From contig NC_079206.1 in assembly GCF_026745355.1 (NCBI RefSeq), forward strand, positions 10,254,031 through 10,318,030: a stretch of DNA of 64,000 nt, given 5' to 3'. The position numbers were made by a program, and so were the translations under genes. Of the stretch, positions 12,298 through 22,470 are shown piece by piece. This DNA is from Beta vulgaris subsp. vulgaris. Lineage: Eukaryota; Streptophyta; Magnoliopsida; Caryophyllales; Amaranthaceae. The notes under the pieces are model-generated. The model did not search any database. It was not told the DNA's origin and saw only the letters and a program-made list of their open reading frames with translations. The stretch's first letter is position 1. Every line of letters begins with the position of its first letter.

Positions 12298-15200
12298 TCA
12301 ATCTTTCCATCTCCCAAGCGCTTCTCCCACACGGATTCTATCACCACGATTGATGTTGAATCTAAAGTCTGTTGATGATGCCTTGTCTTTTGATGATTTG
12401 GCTACTGGAGCCTGAAAGACAAGGACCACAGTCGATCCCATGTTGAAAGCTGCAACCTGTAAATTTTGGAAACATATAGAATGGCATGAGATTAGCAGGA
12501 CTAAGTTAACAGTTCTCTAACACATTTTGGAGTTGAAGTAGACAACAACCAGTGTCAGCCTTCCAGAGTTCCAGAAATACACAAGATGATGCAACACACA
12601 AACATTTGTTGAAAATGGCAAAAACAAAGATTTATAAACAACATTTTGGAAATATCAAGAAAATCTAGAAGGGTAAACTAATTTTGAAGAGACATTCAGT
12701 TCCATTTCTAACCTCTTCCCCTTTCTTAACCATAAAGCCAACACCTTCTCGTTCATATATTCGCTCTTCAGGTGGCTCGAACTGTAGAAACTTCTTACTA
12801 GGACGATTTGTCCGCAGCTCTGGCTCAATGTAAAGCTGCCATGCAAGCAAATAAATCAAAATTCAAGAATTGACAATAGTCAAGAGAAGGTGTAAAAGTG
12901 AACTGGCTAGTCATAGATGATGTCTCATGAGGGTTGAACAATATCTCATTACATACATCAGTGGTCTTAGAGGAAAAACAATTTGAGATAATGATAGATC
13001 ACCTCAATAGAGCCAATGTTCGTAGCACCTATTGCTGCAAGTGCTAAATACCCTTGTTGCCACTGACCTTCCAGCACAATCTGGAAATGACAAAAGAGAG
13101 AACTTTCAACTCAGGATGAAGTTAAAATCTCAGAGTTTTCTTAGTGTAGGAAAGTATGTCAATTCTGCAGCTGCAGTGTCTCTGCTGATGTTGAAATTAA
13201 TACATGATCATAAAGCTGACTAGAAACACAGTCTAAAAGACTATCAACCTGCATATGACTCCCATGGTCCCGTGGAACTTCAACAAAAAGTTTATTTTTA
13301 AAGAGTGATGACAAAAGGAGCAACTTTGTCATATTATACTATAGATCACATCCAGAGTACTGAAGAAGCCTCAGCGGTATACCATTCTACCAAAATAATA
13401 ACAAAAGGAAAGAAGAAAGGAAGGGCTTGATGAGTGCTGTAAAAGCATATTTTTAAGCTAAAGGAGTCTCCCAGTTTGACACTCACAAAAAAAAACTTCC
13501 AAGTTGACAAATGACTGTTGAATCCTGTTCTACACCTGCAATTGAAGTTAAAGAAGAAGTCTGCATACCCTTTCATTCTCGGTATAGAGGTTTCTGATTG
13601 TTTTGGTAGCACGCTCATTCACAGGAAAAAGACGACCTATAACAATAAAATGACCATCATTCAAGTTTCATCAATTAGATCAACAACCAACTGCACAAGG
13701 AAAGTGACAATTGAAGTAAAGCATAAAACTAATAGCAGCAGCAGGAGTGCATAACATCAGGTGGCGTTGCTCGCTCACGTCAGTTTGTTGGGGATAGGTG
13801 GACCAGTTAATAATTACAACTTATAAGTACTCAAGCAGCACGATCCAATACAGGAATGTCCTCTAATGAAGCAGTAAGAATCGTCTATGGTAACGTATGT
13901 TGCTTAACATCTTGAGAAGACAAGACACGGTGTTGTATCCTTCCGAAACTTCTAAATTCAAGTTCCAGCCTGCCAAAAGGTGACACAAACAGAGAGCATA
14001 ACAATGCTTGCCAGAATCCTAAGAAAAACCTTCCATCCACTGATACTCCCTCTTCCCTCTTTGATTACCCTAGTTTTCTGACGTTTCTTTTTTGTTTGTC
14101 CCTTTAAGTTTACCCATACCATAGTTAGCAATGAGGGACCACCACTTTACTCTCACATATAACACTTTTGGTCCCAGCGGAAATCTCTCTCATCAACTCC
14201 ACCCAACCAAAACATCAAAAAGTAAACATACTCCAATTGAGCAAACTTAGAGGAACGGCGGGAGTAACAGCTTAAACGACTTGAGTATATAAGAACATAC
14301 TGGTTCAAGAACCTGAAGTTGCCATCCACACCATGAGTACTCAAATTATCCCTCTACACACAAATTCTTGTTCTAAATAGAGCTTTATATAGACAAATTG
14401 AATTTCTGAGTCACCTGAAAAATGTCTGCGGACAAGAACATTCCAGTCAACAGGTGAATGCACACGATGGTAGTCTCCAGGGCTCAGGTACAAGACACAA
14501 TAAAAAAGACCCTTCATTGGGCTGCAAAATAAATCATGATGATCAGCGGAAATGAATATCTATGTAGTATGCACTAGTAAACTTCAAAGTGAAATTTGAA
14601 CACTCCTACCAGAGACATGTGATAAGCAAACAAGACTGCAGAACCGAAGATATGTCTAGAATTCTTCTCTCAACAATATAAGTGTTTATGACAGGTGTTA
14701 AGTTATTTAGCTTATTAGCCACTCACCTAGCAGGTATTGGATCCTGAATTTTAGGTGAAGACAAAGAAACTCTCCACCATGACTTCTTAATTTGATCCTT
14801 GTGACTGTCTTCTACTTCTCCGTTCTTTTGAACCACATCTTTCCCAGAGACCATGGGAAGGAAAGAATTTAGTCCCAGAAGAGTGGACACAGAATAGGAA
14901 AAACCTTTAACTTGCTCAATCATGGCACCAGGTTCTTTCAACTCCCCGAATCTCACAACAATACCATCCACAGGGCTGATCTGTCATCAGGTAAGAAGAG
15001 CACCATACTAAGAACAAAGACAGATATCAGAAAGTGCTTATTAAACACATATGGAAACCAAGAAGCTGTTACCAGTTACCAGGCATTGAGGATCATTATC
15101 TATAGGTCTGCAACCCTCTCTCAGCCCCCGAGAAAAGAAATCCCGCATAGATGGATATTCTTCCAAAGGTAAAGCCACCTCCTCCAAGTCTGCAAATGAC

Positions 15201-16645
15201 AGACTCAAATAAATTTCCTTTACAATTTTCTGAAAGAGCTCAATATGAATATAGACAGACATAGTAGATACATCATGGATGTCAACTGAACAAGGACGAG
15301 CACTCAGAGCAATGGAAGTAACTTTACTTGAATGAAATGCCCGCGCCCATGCTTTGTACACATAAGGCCTCATTTGTACAGGGAGTTCCTGCAACAAATT
15401 AAACAAGTGAAGGTCCATTTAGATCAACACATGACACAATGATACATTATAATAGATCAATGATGGCAAAGCATCTATGTCCTTGAGGTAAACAAGTTGC
15501 TCTAGTTACATAAGTGGAATCTGGAACTCACCACGCTCATCAAGGAACCCCAAATTCGAGAAATAGTGCGCAGTGGTAGGATATTCAAAAATGATGCCTA
15601 AAACGTCATATCAATCAAAATTAGAACACGTCAAACAAGTATCCAATGTTCGATCACTCGTGAAAAGCCATGCAAACAAGGAATTGAGCACATTACTTTT
15701 GCATCAGGTTGAAACCCAGGTTCTATGCCTCTCTCCTTTGCCTCCTCAACCTACCAACAAACAATTCTAATGTTTAAGACATCAAATCACTCTATCAATA
15801 ACAACAGACATTTCACAAGCACACTAAGATAAGCAATATACAGGAAACCTCCCAAAGTTCATGAACCAAATGAATATGCAATACCTTAATAATCTAATCA
15901 ACTGCTAAATTTCAAAGGAAAGCGGAATTTAACGATTGACCTGCAATTTTATTACTCGCTCTGTTTTTCGAAATACTCCAATTTAAGTTTAGCACTATTT
16001 ATAGACTCTAATTTGACTATATATTTTTCTACATATGTATAAAACTCAATGTTAGCATACAAGATGACGTCGAATTTGTCTCGATGTATATAATTTTTTA
16101 GCAATGGATGATTAGATATTAATAGTTAAAGTTGTGCATCGGCAAATATGCCGGTCATAATAAGAAACCTAGATGAGCACGCATTGATAAAAAGCGTTCC
16201 CAAAGAACAAGCAATGCACACAGAACCAAAATAAGGAAACAAGTATGATAATTATCAAAGAATATAGAAAGTGAAATTGAATGAAAATAGACCTTCCTGT
16301 CATCGTAAAGGCGACGAGCATGAAGAGCACCAAACATTAGTATGGTAGCTACAGTTGCGCCTGGCAACAAAAATGTGTTTCCTGCATAAAAGAATGTTTC
16401 AACTTCATTTCAAATTATCTGCTTCAGTTACTGAAATTTCAAGTTATAGTAAGAGAGAGAGAGAGAATCGCACCATTAGAGCTGCTACTGTTATGGCCAT
16501 CGTTAAGAGAAGCTTTAGTAGAAAAAGAGGTATGAAGCTTCTTGAGGAAGGAGGGATTAATGCGGTGAGATTGAAAGACGTTGAGATTGGAAAAGCGATT
16601 GAGATGATTGAATGCTGGAAATCTCCGATGAACCCTAAATTTCAT
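12298..16645 (-). CDS. PSD1: Phosphatidylserine decarboxylase, mitochondrial type, 446 aa, 12 exons
   Basis: Converts phosphatidylserine to phosphatidylethanolamine in the mitochondrial inner membrane, using a pyruvoyl group made by self-cleavage. Exons in transcript order: 16645-16474, 16381-16293, 15750-15697, 15597-15532, 15388-15328, 15189-15080, 14980-14727, 14521-14415, 13636-13569, 13080-13003, 12835-12713, 12456-12298; all have GT..AG borders and phases agree, giving 1341 nt. Residues 1-57 are Arg/Ser/Asn-rich with few acids, a good transit peptide. A hydrophobic segment (about 60-77) anchors it. Family blocks follow: [38 protein letters not shown], and FNMGSTVV with the cleavage Ser at about residue 402. 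Length fits plant PSD1 (about 450 aa). No stop or frameshift is seen, so it should be functional. The start is the first Met ahead of the transit peptide. Confidence 0.95.
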
Positions 16646-16974
16646 TTTGGGGTTTTTTTTGTTGTTTATGGCTCCTCACTACTAAACTTAGCAATCAGCA
16701 GTGTGAGTTTGTTGCAGGACATGGAGATGGAAGAGGGACTTGTCTTGGCTGCCAAGACAGGTACAAGCGCACAGCGGAGTGTACACTGGGTAATTGGTAT
16801 TGGTGGATTAATAGAATTACTAATGTTAATCACTTGGAAAATTTGAGGGTGAGGATAACCGTTTGGTTAGAGCTTCCCTCCGTGTTCAGGTGATTGTGGG
16901 GTCTATTCGTCTCTTCAAATTTACTTAACATCGCCTCAAAAAAAATTGAAATTATATTTCTAACCTTTTCCCTA
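16646..16974. other. Upstream region of the PSD gene
   Basis: Contains the likely promoter and 5' UTR of the minus-strand PSD gene. A plus-strand open frame at 16355-16846 is the antisense of exons 1 and 2 and is not a gene. No TATA box stands out. Confidence 0.5.
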
Positions 16975-17440
16975 AACCACCACCAACCACCTTACTCCAC
17001 CACCATCCACCTCCTGCCACACCACCCCATTGCCACAGTCACCCACCAGCATCCCCCATCCTCCCCCTATCCCACCAGCCACCCCCATCCCTGCAAGCCC
17101 CACGAGCAGCACCCCCACCCCCTGCAACCCCCCACCCCCTGCAACCCCCACCAGCAGCCTAGATTGGAGTTCCCCATAATCTAAGCTCGAAGTCGTGGTG
17201 GATCGGGCCTTTAGCTTCTTCCTCTTCTCTTCTTTGGTTGTGCAAAGCCGTCGAAATTTTTTTAGGGACCATGGGTGAACGTCCAGTCCGGACATTCGCC
17301 TATGGTCCTTAAAAATTTCGACGGCTTTACAGGTGAGTGGTGGAGGAGGTGGCGGGTGGCAGTGGGGAGGTAGGTGATGGCGACTGGTGGCAAGTGGTGG
17401 TGGGGGTGGTGGGTGGTGTGGAAAAGAGGAAGGGTAAAAT
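16975..17440. repeat. Large foldback with a strong central hairpin
   Basis: The left arm is a CCACC-rich strand (16975-17160) and the right arm its imperfect complement (GGTGG-rich, 17334-17440). Between them AAAGCCGTCGAAATTTTT (from 17244) pairs with AAAAATTTCGACGGCTTT (ending 17328), and the loop contains a further GTCCGGAC palindrome. Probably a foldback or MITE-type element; the terminal boundaries are unclear. Confidence 0.6.
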
Positions 17441-17470
17441 GGTCTATAAAAATGAACTTGGGGTGATTTA

Positions 17471-17764
17471 GGGCCTGTTCTCCCCATCTTATTTTCAGTT
17501 CAGTTCAATTCAGTTCAGTTCAGTTCAATTCAGTCCAGTTCAGTTCAATTCAGATCAGTTCAGATCAGTTCAGTTCAGTTCTTGACAATACTTTTACTCT
17601 CACATATCGCTATTCATTTCAGTTCAGTTCAGTTCAGTTTAGTTCAATTCAGTTCAGTTCAATTCAGTTCAGTTCAGTTCAGTTCAGTTCAGTTCAAATC
17701 AGTTCAGATCAGATCAGTTCAGTTCAGTTCCGTCCAGCTGTTTTATGCCGAAGAGAACAGGCCC
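17471..17764. mobile_element. Harbinger-like MITE, family A, copy 1 (294 bp)
   Basis: Ends GGGCCTGTTCTCCCC and GAGAACAGGCCC, flanked by TTA on both sides (17468-17470, 17765-17767), the target duplication typical of PIF/Harbinger elements. The interior is almost wholly TTCAG pentamers with variants TTCAA and GATCAG, interrupted by a shared block, CTTTTACTCTCACATAT. Confidence 0.9.
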
Positions 17765-18185
17765 TTAAAGTAATTTTGGGGAGACGTTAACCAATCCCAT
17801 ATTTGATATTCATCTTATCACGGGGTTTCTAAAAGGGTCCCAAAAAACATTTGCCAAAAAAATTATCAGTAGCCAAGCTCTTATCAGCCCCAACAAATGA
17901 AGTATTTTGAAATAAAAGAGAGATACTCCCAATGGTTTTTAGTCCCTCTATCTCATAATATAAGTCTTGTTTCCTTATAAGATGTCCCAAAATATAAGTC
18001 CTATTTTCAATCAATAATTATGCACACAATACCCTCATGAAAATAATTTGATTGCCAAAATATCCTCATAATTTCAGCTTTCAATGTATCATTATTAATG
18101 ATAAAATTGAATCTTTTTACCCTATTAAACTTTTGTATACATTAAACCATGCAACATTAAATGTTCAGTTTTTACTTTTGTTTTT

Positions 18186-18232
18186 TAAAAAAGGCAAAAG
18201 TTATTTGCAACCCTTAGGGCTGCAAATAAGCA
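18186..18232. repeat. Palindrome TTGCAACCCTTAGGGCTGCAA
   Basis: Near-perfect palindrome at about 18205-18225, flanked by GCAAAAGTTA. The same core forms both ends of the small element at 47263-47465, so this is probably a relic or single end of that family. Confidence 0.5.
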
Positions 18233-18564
18233 TTAATTAGTTTCAAGATTCCTTCTAATTCCAACATAAAAATACAAAAGGGGCCATTGATTTATAGTGC
18301 AAATTAAATCTAAACTTTTTCAACACTTCCCAGTAATATTGTCAACCATATCAATTAATGACACAAGAACATAACGGGATTATAGCACCGACTATTTCAT
18401 CATTGTCTTTACAAGTTCCATTATATGGACATCAAGCAAATTTCTATCAAAAGTTGTAGAAAAGCAACCTGATACTTTGGGCCAAAAAAGTAGAAGCCAT
18501 ATCAAAATTTCTCACTGAAAGCAAATTCTCTTTTCTTGGTTTTTCTCCCTTCCTTTTTTATCTA

Positions 18565-18620
18565 TCTATATATATATTTAAAGTAGAATCCTTCAGGCCA
18601 CGTGTCGTTCAGTTAGCGAT
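18565..18620 (+). other. Possible Helitron 5' terminus
   Basis: TCTATATATATATTTAAAG follows an A, and is continued by GTAGAATCCTTCAGGCCACG. This resembles Helitron left ends, including the one near 27099 (TCTATATCTAAAAC...ATCCTTGAAGCCAC). I found no matching right end before 23968, so the extent of the element is unknown; it may include the psbS fragment. Confidence 0.4.
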
Positions 18621-18848
18621 TTCAATCCCACGTGGCATGCTCCTTTGATCAGTATTTTTTCGAAGCTCAATGAGAGTGTCCTCGTGTCAAAGGAATCAAA
18701 GAGTGTGAAATTCCCATAATCACGGATATCCCTTCCCTTAATCACGCATATAATTGATTCAGTAATTTATATAATTGACGTCAATTACGGATTCTAATTG
18801 ATACGTAATCTATATAATTAAGGAAATAGTATCATGCTCCATTATTTA

Positions 18849-19200
18849 GGCTATGTTTAGTTCACCTGAAATTTTCTGATCTGAACTTATCTGATCTGAA
18901 CTTATTTTTTCTGATCTGATCTGAACTTATCTTTTCTGATTACACGATCTTATCTTTTAGATTTTTCTCAATATATAAGAAAAAATATAGTCATGTGGGG
19001 TCTTGTTTGATTCGTCTCAGTGAGTACTTTATTAATATTCAATTATTATAATTTTTACTAATATGTAATGAAAGACATAATGATTTTTAAATATAAGCAT
19101 GATCTGAACTGATCTGATCTGAACTTATTTTTTCTGATCTGATCTGATCTGATCTGATTAGATCTGAAATAAGCAAAAATAAGGTGAACTGAACATAGCC
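18849..19200. mobile_element. Harbinger-like MITE, family B, copy 1 (352 bp)
   Basis: Ends GGCTATGTTTAGTTCACC and GGTGAACTGAACATAGCC are inverted repeats with one mismatch, flanked by TTA at 18846-18848 and 19201-19203. Both flanks of the interior carry GATCTGAACTT and CTGAT repeats, the reverse complement of the TTCAG theme in family A. Confidence 0.9.
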
Positions 19201-19203
19201 TTA

Positions 19204-20250
19204 GAAGCTCAATGAGATAGTCCACGTGGCAATAACCTCATTTTGAACAATTTCGGACAAATTAGGAGACTTAATTTCCTGAAATTATGCCTCTTAATTG
19301 AGATTTTAATTGTTGTATTTTAGGAAACACGTATTATAAATCACGGTGCAAAATTAAGATTTTCCATGATTTTAGGCAAATTTCTCCTTACGGTGCAAAA
19401 GATTTTCCATGATTTTAGGCAAATCTTCTGCTTAAATCACGGTCCAAATCTCCAATTTGCAACTGTGAACATTTTATTACAAACTTTTCTGTGCTTTTTG
19501 AACTAAAAAAAAAGAGAAGGGGAGAGAGAGATGGAGAAGATGAAACATCACCATACTCTATTTTACCACAATTCTGAATCGAAGAAGTAAAGAACATAAT
19601 CGTAATGTCAAACTCGAAGAACGCTATCTTCTCATCTCAAATCTCAATCACGAGGTTTCTTAAAAACTCCTTTCTTGCTGAATTAGGATTTCAATATAAA
19701 GTTAGCATAATTTTTGAATTGTAATTGCTGTTTTTGTTTTATGTATCATCTTTGGAGGTGTAGGTGGAAGAAAAATCTAGACGTGGAAGTGGAGAGAGAG
19801 ATTACAAGATATTGTGATGGTGAAGGTAGCTCAAATTGTTTCATCAAGGTAACTAACTCTATATTACATTACAGTAAGCTATTAGTATATCTTCTTTCTT
19901 TTTAGTTTTGATTTTGCTACATCTGCTTCGGAATGCATAATAAAAAAATTTATAATAACCACCATTACTCATATGCAAAAAAGAGAAGTGTGTTGGCTAG
20001 AAATTTTTACGTAATCTTATACATTTATTTTTATGTATAATTACAATTTAAAAATATAAACTGACTTGCCAACAATTGTAGTTCTCAGGTGGTGTAAACA
20101 TGCTGCTGGAACTTTTTGTTAAAGTGCCCATCTTTGGAGCAGTCTCATATCTGGCAATGGCTGTTCTTCTCAGTTAAGCTTTCTTTTATGACATATTCTG
20201 GGTCTTCGTTTCCAAGTCGATTTTCCATGAGAGTGTTATTCTCAATTGGA
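19204..20250. other. Region upstream of the psbS fragment, no gene recognised
   Basis: Has scattered exon-like pieces, for example ATGTCAAACTCGAAG near 19605 and a frame at 20101-20180 (MLLELFVKVPIFGAV), but no protein family I recognise. These could be host exon scraps carried by a Helitron. Confidence 0.35.
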
Positions 20251-21709
20251 GCTCTAGGAGACAGGGGAAGGTTTGTGGATGACCCTCCCACTGGACTTGA
20301 GAAAGCAGTCATCCCTCCTGGAAAGAATGTTCGATCAGCTTTGGGGTTAAAGGAAGGAGGTAAAATCTAAACACATATATATCATTTTCTAACTAATTTA
20401 TAAATACAATTTATACAAATAATATCATGCTTTAATTTCTTTCATTCACTAAAGAAAAGTTCTCTTATAAGAAACATGATATAATATCCGTTTCGTTTTA
20501 AATGCAATAAAGGGGTATTATTTGTGAGATATAAAATATTCATTTGTTGCATTTAAATTAGTGTAAATCATCTAGACTCCCTTCTCTAATGCAAGTATAT
20601 ACGGGCGATTTTTAGTAAATACAGGTTTAGTAATTTTCACTATTCTTAGGGATAATTTTCTATGTCTCAATATAAATTAGTGTAAATCATCTAGACTTCC
20701 TTCTCTAATGCAAGTATATACGGGCAATTTTTAGTAAATACGGGTTTAATAATTTTCACTATTCTTAGGGATAATTTTCTATGTCTCGGTATAAATTACT
20801 GTAAATCATCTCGACTCTCTTCTCTAATGCAAATATATGCTGACGAATATGGGTTTAATAATTGTTTACTATTCTTAGGATCTCGGTATAAATTAGTGTG
20901 AATCATCCAGACTCCCACCCTAATACAAGTATTAGATTTGCTTTTCTTTTTTTGTCCTACTAATTATCAATATTTTTTTTGTGTTGGGAAGGTCCTCTAT
21001 TTGGATTTACTAAATCAAATGAAATATTCGTGGGAAGATTAGCACAACTAGGATTTGCATTCTCCTTAATAGGAGAAATCATAACAGGAAAAGGAGCACT
21101 TGCACAACTCAACAGTGAGACTGGGGTTCCAGTAAACGAGATTAAGCCTTTAAATTAATTGTTAACTATATCGAATAAATTAGGGATACTTGAATTGTTG
21201 ATGGTTTTCTTTTTGTAATGTCTTTTTTATTTTTAAAATTAATTAGGTAGTTTCTTTTTTTATTTTTTAATTAAAATAAGTAGCTAGTTTTTTCATTAAA
21301 GGAAGTAGTTATAATAGAGATGTTATGAGGGTAAAATGGGGTTTCTAATATTTTGGTGTTCTACCCCTCTTCCCATATAGAATAGAGAAAGTATATAGAA
21401 TAGAGATAAAAAAAGAAAACTACCTAGTCTTACATGCACGCAATGCGTGCGATAATGTGTGATAACAAATGAAGTAGAAAATAAAATTAATTGGGTAGAA
21501 AAACCGTCTTTAAATTTTATTTTTTCAAAAAACTGATATTCAGTTTAAATGTCTTACTTTTCCCCCTTTTTCATTCAAATGAAAGAGTTAGTTATCCTCT
21601 AATTTATTTCCTTTTTTTCCTTTTTCAAATTTTTGGTGTCCACCATGTGTTGCCTTATATAATAGAGATTAAGCCTTTGGTGTTGTTGAACGTTTTGTTC
21701 TTCGTTTCC
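20251..21709 (+). pseudogene. psbS: Fragment of psbS (photosystem II 22 kDa protein), broken
   Basis: Intact PsbS is a four-helix thylakoid protein that triggers energy-dependent quenching. Here only the second half is present. The exon-like part 20251-20359 encodes GALGDRGRFVDDPPTGLEKA and on to GLKEG; after an intron (20360-20991), 20992-21151 encodes GPLFGFTKSNEIFVGRLAQL, GEIITGKGALAQLNSETG and NEIKP. The reading frame then hits a 513-bp insertion (21152-21664) flanked by the 14-bp repeat GAGATTAAGCCTTT, and resumes at 21665 as EIKPLVLLNVLFFVS before losing similarity. Transit peptide, helices 1-2 and the real C-terminus are missing. It cannot make PsbS; presence in Helitron-like sequence suggests capture. 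Confidence 0.85.
21152..21664 (-). mobile_element. Insertion splitting the psbS fragment, with Helitron-like minus-strand motifs
   Basis: Flanked by GAGATTAAGCCTTT at 21138-21151 and 21665-21678. On the minus strand it begins TATTATATAAGGCAACACAT, preceded by TCTC, and contains the hairpin GCACGCATTGCGTGC followed by GACTAG near 21425, like a short Helitron. A second related start (TCTATTCTATATGGG on the minus strand) lies near 21390. A 14-bp duplication is not a Helitron feature, so the class is unclear. Confidence 0.45.
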
Positions 21710-22470
21710 ATATAGGTTGCACGTGGTGATAACAGTGGAGAAGATGGCATCCCAATGCTATTGCTTATTGGAATTCAGAGTAGATGATTATGAATTGCAT
21801 TGTCCACCTGGGTAGCATACAATAGTTTCTTGAATGATGTATGTGGTAGGAGTTGTGAGCAGTTATTGTGAGTTCTGTTCTGTTTTAAACTTTGAGGGTA
21901 GTGTTAACTGCACTCTTCTTCACTTCCTATCAGAATATTTTTTCCATTGTCACGTGATTGCATTTTGCAGCGTTTCCTTCAGAGTTTTACAAATCCAAAA
22001 ATCAACCACTATAATAAACACCACCACCGATAATTACCCAAAAAAAACCATCAAAACCCAAGATGATGATAATTGATAACATGCTTGATGATGATGAGAT
22101 TAGTTTTAGGATTAAAAAAAAATGAAATCAGATGATTCTTGATGAGCGATCGGCGATCGAGGGTAACAATGCTTGATGATGATGATAAAACGATGCTTTA
22201 TGATGGTGAGATCTTGATGATGATGATAACGATGCTAGATGATCGTGAGTGAGATTAATTTCAGGATTTAAAAAAAAAAAAGAAGAAAAGAAATAAGATG
22301 GAAGTGAGGGAGGAGGAGAGAGAATGCCTGAAGGGGGTGAGTATGTTTGGTAAAATGAGCGTCTTTTTTTTTTATTCCCCTACAAATATACCTCTTTTTT
22401 TTCAGCACATTCCAAACAGTTCTATCTATTGAAGGTGATTAAAATTTTCAGCACCTAATCAATCAATCAA
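21710..22470. other. Non-coding spacer with GATGAT-rich stretch
   Basis: After the psbS fragment comes an exon-like scrap (VARGDNSGEDGIPMLLLIG, from about 21715), then GATGAT-rich DNA at 22040-22260. No gene recognised. Confidence 0.45.

Noticed and set aside
15041..15418. 125-aa minus-strand frame as one exon of PSD
   Set aside because: It reads through an intron; GT..AG borders at 15327 and 15190 remove the middle part and restore the family sequence.
16355..16846. 163-aa plus-strand frame
   Set aside because: Antisense to exons 1 and 2 of the PSD gene, which have clear transit-peptide and family sequence on the minus strand.
16972..17487. Pro/Gly-rich frames on both strands
   Set aside because: Products of the CCACC/GGTGG foldback; composition alone explains them.
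17582..17773. 63-aa frame with SVQFSSVQF repeats
   Set aside because: It is the TTCAG pentamer array of a MITE read in frame.
20116..20370. Functional 84-aa psbS protein starting at 20116
   Set aside because: The first ~45 residues are unrelated to PsbS, helices are missing and the downstream exon is split by an insertion.
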